DNA of 15,761 bases from Calocera cornea HHB12733 (taxonomy: Eukaryota; Basidiomycota; Dacrymycetes; Dacrymycetales; Dacrymycetaceae). Position 1 is the first letter of the stretch; every line of letters starts with the position of its first letter. Shown here piece after piece: positions 8,754-15,761 of the stretch. A model generated the notes under the pieces. The model ran no database searches. It worked only from the letters and a program-made list of their open reading frames with translations, and had not been told where the DNA came from. The position numbers and the translations under genes were made by a program. The DNA is taken from NCBI GenBank assembly GCA_001632435.1, contig KV424148.1, positions 19,082 to 34,842 of the forward strand, read 5' to 3'.

Positions 8754-10960
8754 TTCTATGCTTATCGTTGTCTAGAAAATGGATGTGAATGCATTTCGAC
8801 AATCAAGACGTATCTGGATACACCAAAAGTTATTTGTCGGTATAACCCTGTACGCTCACATCTTGCCGGTGATTCTAATGCACCGAATGTCCGCTTATCG
8901 CATATTATAGACAGCGGATTGAAGAATTGTTGAGACTTAAGTTTGAGCCCCGTGAGGTTCTTCGACAAATTCATGTCGAGACGGATAGCTCTGCACTACT
9001 CGATCGTGACTATTTGATCACTTATGCAAGATATTCAGCGACTTCAGGTAAGTATGCTATCAATATGAGTATGACCCAAAGCACTTCTGATTCTTGTACA
9101 GACATATATCGGTCCAGAAAGTGTCGGATTGGCATCCAACGATGATTCATTTACCCGGTCATGGCTATAAAAGCTAAGAGAGCTTAATGCTCTTCTGGGT
9201 GCGAAAAAGATTAGCAAGTCTCCTCCTGCGGCGACATATTTTAGCAGCCGCTTAATGTTTATTGCCATGCAAACTCGCTGGCAGCGAGAGTTGTCTGCGG
9301 AGATTGATGGACACTTGATGTGTATTGATGATACGCATAACGCGAAACACAGTACTACAAGGTCGCGCTGTTCACTTTGGCCTGTCGAGACAACTGGGCC
9401 CTCGTAAGTGATTCCCCGTGGAATAAGGCGGAATACTAATCAGACTTCAGTTATTGCGGTTGCATGGCTTTAGCAGTCCAAAAGAGAAACCGTTAACTCG
9501 CGATATTGGCTCCAGCTATTTCGCGCGGCCAATCCAGTTGCTCCAAGATATATTATGACAGATAAGAATCAAGCCCACATTAGCGCCATACCCGGTGTTT
9601 TCCCGACCTCGACCATTCTTCTGTGCTGGGGGGCATGTTCTTCTTGCCTGACAACACATTTTGCGCAGATTGGATCATCCCGAGCTATGGGGGCTCTCAC
9701 ACCAGCGGATCCGTATTACCCAAAAAGAGCAATTTCAAACTGCTGGGAAAGAATTTGCACCCTGGCACAGCCCAAGTCTCTGGAATACCTCATCCGCTAC
9801 TGGAGTGCCTATCAGGCTAGGTGGTCAGCTGTTTCAAGAACAACGCGGCATATTTTTGAGGAAGCGCATAACTACTAATATCCTTAACTTGTTGAATTGT
9901 GTGAGCAATTCTCACAGTGCAGGAATACATTCTGAACATGGTACAGAGGGCATCACGTCCTTGAGAGCACTTTTCATGGTGCCCAAAATCGACGAATGGA
10001 TGATTTCATCCATACTCCGCTTACAGAGATCGAGGCACATTATGTGTTACAGTACTGACGACAACAGTACAGTATGGCTCTGAAGGCCTCATCAATCTTG
10101 AAGCCCAGGCACGGTTAAAGGCAGAAGACGATGGGTCGCAAGATCGTTTCTGGACATGTCACAGTTGCATGTGCGGCGTTTTGCTCAATACTGCATGTCT
10201 GACTTCTTATAGAGCGCTGGCGCAAATATGTACTACCTTCTGTTTCAGTCAGATGAAGGAAAGCTCTACTACGTCGACATGCTGGCAACGGCATGTAATT
10301 GACCCGCCTTTCTTCGAATCAATGTCTGCAAACATATTGCCGCCATACGACACCACGTCCCACATGCGGAACCCACCACAATCTTCTAGGCCCCTCAACC
10401 ATCGGAAGTCTCTCAGGCGCTCACAGAAGACCCCCCAAGCCTCCCTTATCATTTTATTGAACAACTCTCATTGAAAGCACAAGAGTTGTCTCGTCGCATA
10501 TCCCAGCAACCCTTACAAGCTGAACGACGTCCGCCTTATCTCAAGCCGTCAACCTACTTGACGATGTGCTTCAGGTTTCAAAGCCAGCCAGCATACTACC
10601 GCAAGCTCAGAATCTATCACCAAATCACAGTGGCCTCCGAATCTCTCGTCGTCATACGGCACCGCTGCACTGGTTTAGAGTATTGTGATCCACAAGAGGG
10701 AGGAAGATATGATAAAGTTATCGCGTGCATGAAGAGGCCCGTGCCAACGTCTTTTCCACGGTGTATACCCGTAATTCAGCCTCCGGCAGGGTTCCGCTCA
10801 TATCCTCAAGTGAAAGCCGTTATAACGCATTTCTTCGTTTGTACAATCCGGCCCATTCTTTGAACGACGCACTGCGCGCTCCTACAAATCTCTCGAGCTG
10901 CGCTCATTACTACTGGCATCCACTTACGCTGGAAGGATCATGGAAGCCGTAATGACACAG
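8754..10960 (+). pseudogene. MULE-family transposase, decayed, with two introns
   Basis: Pieces in the order of a Mutator-like transposase are spread over all three + frames. At 8754-8930 a Cys-containing N-terminal part begins YRCLENGCECI. At about 8907 comes RQRIEELLRLKFEPREVLRQ. At 9321-9338 CIDDTH carries the first catalytic Asp. At 9361-9403 VALFTLACRDNWAL appears. At 9555 MTDKNQAHI carries the second Asp, followed by VFPTSTILLCW. TTRHIFEE occurs near 9840, and VCKHIAAI (10324-10347) is what remains of a SWIM-type zinc finger. Two introns keep perfect signals: 9048-9101 (GTAAGT...GTACAG) and 9404-9450 (GTAAGT, branch ACTAATC, TTCAG). At least three in-frame stops (near 9165, 9468 and 9650) and several frameshifts break the gene. 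The last segment, to about 10950, is only C-terminal-like, polar sequence. No terminal inverted repeats of the element were found, so its ends are uncertain. Confidence 0.82.
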
Positions 10961-11428
10961 CCTGTCGACTCCGCGGTCTCGAAGCGAATGCGATGAACAC
11001 AATCAGCGTACTTCGTTGACAGTCACATCATTCTCTGCTACAGCAGTCCGAGGATGCATCGACGTGGGGAGGTCAAGGTGGCGTGCATGAGCATGCGCGG
11101 AGCACGCACGTTGACCGGCATGACAATGGCAAAAGCAGCGCCTTCCCGAGGGTGCGAGGACGGGTTATGAAGCTCAGTAGAACAAAGGAGAGCCAGCAGT
11201 ATCGGTGCAAGTCAAGGGAAAGCGTTCCACAACTGCAGGGTCAAGAGTGGCATTCAAAGAGAAGTATAGACAGATAGCAACGGAATCATATGGGAAACGA
11301 AAATGCACATCATTATCTGCGATGAGTAGTCCGTAGAACATATCCTACAGCATTTGTCACTAGTGCGGCAGGGCGAGAACAACGAGCATCATACATCAGA
11401 GCGAACCGTTCTGCCGATCCGTGGCGCA
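10961..11428. other. Intergenic stretch with no supported gene
   Basis: Short frames only (for example 11083-11277, +), which are polar and without a domain. The first, weakly preserved part of the 252-bp duplication may begin near 11380. Confidence 0.45.
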
Positions 11429-11801
11429 GCCCGTAGGGCATGCCCGCTGCGCTCTCGAGGGGCCAGCAGCGTTAAATCACGGGCCAGCCGGGGGAGAACG
11501 GACGATAGGTCTTCAAAGCGCTGTCCCTGTACCGCCCCAATTCAGCAGTCGAGAGGGCACGTACACTGGGCGCACTGAGTGGGCAAGGAGTGCTCCAGAA
11601 TTGGGGACGGCCGGGCAAGAATGCCAGATCGGCACCGCGTGCAGCCCCACTTTCGCCCAGGCCACTGCCCGGATCGAGCGGCCCGTAGGGCACGCCCGTT
11701 GCGCCCTCCAGCGGCAGCGGTCAACCAAAGGATCGCCAGGAGAGACCAAGTCGCCCAAGAGTCTCCAGACCGTTATCCGTACCGCCGTTCTGATCCAGAA
11801 G
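11429..11801. repeat. Two diverged direct copies of a ~120-bp GC-rich block, 252 bp apart
   Basis: Copy 1 (11429-11548) and copy 2 (11681-11801) both begin GCCCGTAGGGCAYGCCCGYTGCG and both end near GTACCGCC...CAG. Between them a lower similarity can be followed, which suggests a tandem duplication of a 252-bp unit. The offset is a multiple of three, and on the + strand both copies read PVGHARCAL in one open frame (11421-11828). The block might be a decayed coding repeat, but no protein family is recognised on either strand. Confidence 0.6.
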
Positions 11802-12020
11802 CCACGGCGTTGGCACACTTCGCAGTGACAGTATCTGCATGGCCATAACAAACAGCCTCGCCTCATTCTCCAGCATTGTGCACCATGTCCTGTTGCTCTC
11901 CACACAATGGAGACCTCCTTCTCCTTGGATGGCTCCCGCGAATGTTCGCCTCGAGGAAAGACAGCGTCCACGTGGCCCCACTGCTCGTCTCAATGTGCCG
12001 CGGCTGAATCTGAGCGAACA

Positions 12021-13219
12021 TTATTCCATAGGCTCGTCTTGCATGGTCGCGTCGTATTCTCGATAGCGGCGGTCGAGCCGATCCCATTCTTCTTCGCGTA
12101 CCAGACGGCGCCCCGCTTCTTGGCAGATCATCGGCTTCAACTCATCCAGGATACGTTTCACAGTGGCGAGGTCCCGCTGCTGGGGGACGTAAGCAGTAGC
12201 AGCGAAGCGGATGAATGACTAACTCACATCGAGCGCGATTGTTGCCATCTGTACCCGGACATTCCACGCAATTCGAGAGGTCTGTCCCCAGGCGGATGTC
12301 TCCTCGCAGAGTTCAGCCAGATGCTTCACGTCTTGGAGGTACAGGAACTGCATCACTCTAGAAAGGAGCTCGACGACATGGGTATCGAGCTGGGCTTGAT
12401 CTTGCACCTCCACGAAATGCGATACGTAACGCTGTGCACGGACAGGTTCGTCTCTAAGCACGGCGAAGTACGCCATCTCGAGCCACGTCTCAGGCAGTTC
12501 GATGTGCTCTTGCATAGCCTCGAGCTCCCTGAGAAAGTCAGCTTAATTGAGGGAGGAGAGTAATGGCTGAGTGACACTTACAGAATAAAGATCTGACCCC
12601 AATCGAAATCTCCAACCTCCCGAGCACATTGCAACATCCAGATCTGGATGGTTTCGCTTTTACACCATTCGGCGTATCTGGAACGGAGCTGATCCAATCG
12701 ATATTTTTCGAAAAACCACTTCTTGTGCCAATGCTCCCTCATCTTGCTCCTAGCCTCCGCCCCTGAAAAAGTGGCCAGTACTGTATCCCACAGTTCCCGA
12801 GCAGACTCTGCCTTGCCGTGTAGCGTTTGAGACATATTTCTCACAGTTGACTGATTCTGCGCAGCCGTTTCCACAGCAGATCTCGCCCAAACAGATGCTT
12901 GGACCGCATTTCCGGTGAGCCACCAGCATCGCGCGTAAGTAAGCGCATCCTCCGTGTCCAACGGTCCTTGTTCGAGCCGCAGCTTGAATTGGCGGATTGC
13001 GGCATAGTTTCTGCCGCACTGGTGGAGGACACGAGCGTACAAGAGGCGAAAGCTCGGTTCGCTGCCCAAGGTTGCTGCATAGGTTTCGCGAACGGTTGAG
13101 ACGTATAATACAAGAGCGGATCACAAAAGCGTACCTTCGGCCCCGCCCAGGTAATCCAAGGCTAGCATGCGACGCTCCCGCTCGAGGCACTCGTTGATAA
13201 ACGCAGTTGCTTCCTCCAT
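12021..13219 (-). CDS. TPR-like gene A, four exons, 345 aa
   Basis: Exons are 13135-13219, 12582-13074, 12228-12528 and 12021-12179. Introns are 13075-13134 (GTACGC...TATGCAG), 12529-12581 (GTAAGT, branch GCTGAC, TTTCTCAG) and 12180-12227 (GTGAGT...CCCCCAG). The joined frame is open for 346 codons including TAA at 12021. The ATG at 13219 is the first codon of a short exon beginning MEEATAFINE. Residues about 37-97 look like two TPR-type helix pairs (LLYARVLHQCGRNYAAIRQF, then ALTYARCWWLTGN), followed by a long charged helical region. VGDFDW is at 182-187. A further helical repeat region covers 200-290, and the tail is basic-acidic helical (RLVREEEWDRLDRRYREYD). No signal peptide or membrane segment is seen. 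A scaffold role in the cytosol or nucleus is inferred only from the TPR-like helices. It is clearly paralogous to gene B, with two shared intron positions. Family and partners unknown. Confidence 0.78.
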
Positions 13220-13697
13220 TTGAAGGCAAATTTGGCGAGTCTAGCCCAAGAGGAACGAGTTAGCGAGTCGGAGCTAAGTGAGCTCTTCCCATCCACAGCG
13301 CCGAATAAAGCGAGACTCGAAAACCGGGGCAGCGGACCCAAAATTCCCCTACTTATGTAATCTCTGGGTGCAGCGCGACTAGGCTCTGCCGACCAGCTTC
13401 CAGTTGTACAAGTCTCAGACGAGGTTACTCGGATCTTCTGGCATCAACGTACGCGTCGAGCGATGAACAACGTACAAGCAAGCTTTTCGAGCAGTAACTG
13501 ACCCTCTCCCACTTTTCTGTAGACGCAACAGGATGGTCTCATTACCAGACTCCAGATCAGGTGGGACAGTTCTACTAGTGTTGCTCGCTGTACCATCCTG
13601 ATGTCATGATCTCTGCAGCGGAGACTCCACCATCGCAATACCTCAATGAGATAGAGGTGTTAGAGGAGAGACAGGAGGAGTGTGATGTGCTCATCAG
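13220..13697. other. 5' region of gene A; no gene supported
   Basis: This lies directly upstream of the gene A start and should contain its promoter. A TATA-like ACATAAGTAG reads on the minus strand at about 13351-13360, some 135 bp before the ATG. Minus-strand frames at 13444-13638 look partly protein-like but have no start or splice signals I can defend. Confidence 0.35.
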
Positions 13698-13955
13698 TCA
13701 CTTCATCCGGTTAAGGGATACCACTGTGTACGTGATGTCCCCGATGATCCATCTTACCCTTAGTTCTAGATCATGTGCTATAGTGTACCCCTCGAATCCT
13801 TCTTGCAGTCTTCGATCGATCTCGGCGGAAGTATGAGCGAAGTTGAGACGCGTACAACCGGCCTTGCCTTGACAAGCGACAACTTCTGGTCGGTGTACCC
13901 CGAAAACATTGTGACTGGCATCACCCTCGTCGAAGAAGCTCGTAACACAGCTCAT
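13698..13955 (-). CDS. Short unrecognised open frame, 85 aa, possibly a gene fragment
   Basis: ATG 13955 opens an 85-codon frame (MSCVTSFFDEGDASHN and onward, with HTSAEIDRRLQEGFEGYT in the middle). Its composition is protein-like and better balanced than the overlapping + strand frames. There is a GTAAGA near the end that could be a donor, but no convincing acceptor follows. It may be one exon of a decayed gene that also includes the pieces at 14144-14248 and 14298-14400. No function is assigned. Confidence 0.25.
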   Translation of the reverse strand: MSCVTSFFDEGDASHNVFGVHRPEVVACQGKAGCTRLNFAHTSAEIDRRLQEGFEGYTIAHDLELRVRWIIGDITYTVVSLNRMK

Positions 13956-14143
13956 CGTCTGTCCTCTTGGCTCGAGTCAGCGTGATATCCGCCACCTCTT
14001 GAATGCTAGTGAACGCTTATGTGACGAGCAGGAGTGGACATCCGGATCTCCATCAAGAGCTTCATGGCTCTATTGAGCTCATCCTGGAAGGCCTCGAAGG
14101 TCCCTGTTCTTCTCCACATCCAGTGTTGGACTTGCAAATCTCA

Positions 14144-14248
14144 TCACCGATATTTAGGTTTAGAATCAAAGCTGCGTAAGTCCCAGGCGATGCTGGTGGC
14201 CAAGATGACGGTAATCGAAAAGAAGAGAGTGAAGTACGAGACCACCAT
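14144..14248 (-). CDS. Fragment with one predicted membrane helix
   Basis: From ATG 14248 a 34-residue frame contains VSYFTLFFSITVILATSIAW, a strongly hydrophobic stretch long enough to span a membrane, followed by a basic tail (DLRSFDSKPKYR) and a stop. The frame extends about nine codons upstream of the ATG. It looks like the C-terminal exon of a fungal membrane-anchored protein rather than a gene by itself. The neighbouring minus-strand frame at 14298-14400 (RIDYAVAEALEEIPINSADL) may be the preceding exon, but it ends in a stop in a different frame, so the gene is probably broken. Confidence 0.3.
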   Translation of the reverse strand: MVVSYFTLFFSITVILATSIAWDLRSFDSKPKYR

Positions 14249-14400
14249 CGGAACACCTCGTGGGTCGTTCGCCTCTCACCTCATTCCGGTGCTCTCATGT
14301 TTCCCCTAAAGCTGCGGCACCCGCTTTCCTCAAGTCCGCAGAGTTAATGGGGATCTCCTCAAGTGCTTCGGCGACGGCGTAATCGATCCGGCCAAGTCTG

Positions 14401-15310
14401 ACTGATGTAATCAATGAACATGCCCAGTACGGACAATCGCGCACATGTATCTTCACTTCCTAAGGAGAAATGGCCTACAGTTGCTGTTATTCACCTGATT
14501 TTGGTTCGAATGCGGGAGTCCGTGACTCGGGCTCTGTACACGTGAAATAGGCCCGATGAGCCCCATTGGGTGACCGCGGAAATCAATCACGGCTCATTCG
14601 ACTACGCTAGCTACGTCGCAGCGGGTTAGTTCAATTTGACTCCAAGAACTGCCACTTGCATCTGTAGCTACGTGCGATTTGACGCGAGCGCGCGGCAGCT
14701 ATGCCGTAAGAGGGGAGGGGGCGAAATATTCTGCCATGTCGTCCCAGAGGCTTAAGCAACGCTCGTTGTCGGAGAATGTCGTGATGACCGCCGGTGGCAG
14801 ATCTCTCCGAGCCTGCCAAGGGCAAAACAGAAGCAGCAGTGCAAGTGTGTACTCTTCACTGCAGAAGTGAGCGGTGAATTGACTCTTCCGTGCTCTCGCA
14901 TATGGAGACATCGGAGACCAGCACGCGTGTGCAGTGGCGGATCAAGCGGCGTCTTGTGCCGCGGCCTTTAGATCAGATTGATGCAGCAATACTGTGAGTC
15001 GGCAGCGTCTCAATTGATTCTCAGAAATTGCGCAGTGATGGTCCCCGCTTCTTAGATTTATAAGTACATAACGACGGGCTCTATCGGCGGCCAACTCTGC
15101 TTCGAGCTCTGCTTCATCGAGAAAGCTATCGAGGTTTCTCTTGAGGTGCCGAACGCGTTGCCCTGGCTAGCATCACAATGCCGTGTTTCTATCCGACTGC
15201 TCAGGGGAAGGGAGAACATGTGGGCGTATCGAGGTTCATGATATCGTTGTGAAATTGGAGGGCAGAGTAGGATGTTTACCTCGCCGGCGCGCGCGTCGAG
15301 GTGCTCACTG
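14401..15310. other. Gap with no supported gene
   Basis: This holds short overlapping frames on both strands only. The best, 14699-14911 (minus, 70 codons), starts with a proper ATG but has no recognisable domain. A GGTTCGAAT near 14505 recalls a tRNA T-loop, but no tRNA folds around it. Confidence 0.4.
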
Positions 15311-15664
15311 CTATCCGGGATAGGACCCCATAATGCTACTGTATCCGAAGAATTTCACGCGGTTCTGTGTGCGATCCGGTGCTATCCGGCCAAAAATCTC
15401 CCAAAGGCACAGTCGACTGCTGGGTCCGGGGAAACGGTTACCAAGTAAGTGAAAGACTCGGTGCTGGTCCTGCCCTAGCTCTGCCCACTTTGGGCATGTC
15501 TGGATGCCTGGACAAATCATGTCTAGGCGGTCATCGCACTCTTCCGGCCTCATCACGGCTTCGATCTTCCTCACGCGGGCGGTCCGTTGGGCAATCTGAC
15601 CCTCGGCTGTCCACTCTCTCCTTCTCTCCGTTCGATCGAATGCATGCACCTCGGCTGTGCGCAT
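15311..15664 (-). CDS. Hypothetical small protein or exon, 117 aa
   Basis: ATG 15664 lies in a good context (ACAAAATGC), and the frame stays open to a stop at 15311-15313. The N-terminal third is rich in Arg and Glu (DRTERRREWTAEG). The middle holds CDDRLDMICPGIQTCPKWAE, with three Cys that might bind a metal or be chance. A GTAACC at the end of FHLL could be a weak splice donor, so the real protein may end differently. No family is recognised, and the larger gene could extend beyond the window. Confidence 0.3.
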   Translation of the reverse strand: MRTAEVHAFDRTERRREWTAEGQIAQRTARVRKIEAVMRPEECDDRLDMICPGIQTCPKWAELGQDQHRVFHLLGNRFPGPSSRLCLWEIFGRIAPDRTQNRVKFFGYSSIMGSYPG

Positions 15665-15761
15665 TTTGTCCGCCGCGTGCGGATTTGAGATTTGGCGCAA
15701 GCACCGTCGCGACCATGAACGAGGAACCCTTGTCTGCGGACAGCGCCGCGTTCATCACGTG

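Noticed and set aside
11513..11971. Minus-strand 152-aa frame with CRYCHCEVC
   Set aside because: The Cys cluster fits no zinc-binding pattern, and the frame crosses the GC-rich duplication, where long open frames arise easily.
12321..12563. + strand frame of 80 aa
   Set aside because: It is antisense to gene A exon 3 and runs across its intron.
14490..14540. tRNA-like GGTTCGAAT
   Set aside because: There is no paired T-stem, no A box at the right distance and no acceptor stem.
15311..15323. 13-base palindrome CTATCCGGGATAG
   Set aside because: It is too short to mean anything alone, and no second copy or known site was recognised.

Overview
The window looks like an accessory, possibly subtelomeric, stretch of a filamentous fungus, most likely an ascomycete of the Pezizomycotina. 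I infer this from three things: short introns (about 47-80 bp) with GTRAGT/GTATGT-type donors and CTGAC/CTAAC/CTCAAC-type branch sites, nuclear-protein families typical of fungi, and a decayed MULE transposase of fungal type. No bacterial operons, rRNA or convincing tRNA genes are visible. Splice models were built by eye and have not been tested against RNA.

Layout, left to right. Positions 1-830 hold a minisatellite with a period of about 146 bp, cut by the window edge and decaying at its right end. Positions 1312-2275 hold an unrecognised three-exon gene on the + strand. Positions 2741-3943 (minus) hold TPR-like gene B. Positions 5185-6189 (+) hold a single-exon C2H2 zinc-finger protein. 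Positions 6762-7805 (minus) hold a three-exon PHD-finger protein with a canonical SUMO-interacting motif. At 8041-8193 a 153-bp MITE-like element with long terminal inverted repeats, bounded by a 10-bp direct repeat, sits upstream of the PHD gene. Positions 8417-8703 hold a small frameshifted coding remnant, and 8754 to about 10960 a heavily broken MULE transposase that keeps two clear introns. At about 11429-11801 there is a diverged direct duplication with a 252-bp offset. Positions 12021-13219 (minus) hold TPR-like gene A, four exons and intact. From 13698 to the right edge there are only weak coding remnants.

The most unusual result is the pair of TPR-like genes A and B. They are diverged paralogues of about 345 and 352 aa. 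They share a central VGD[FY]DW motif and two intron positions with the same phase, and the exon between those introns is exactly 301 bp in both. Gene A looks intact. Gene B has a GG instead of GT at its second donor, so it may be decaying or misread as assembled. I did not recognise the family. No pathway linking the genes can be shown; the neighbourhood reads as orphan regulatory-type genes embedded among repeats and dead transposons.
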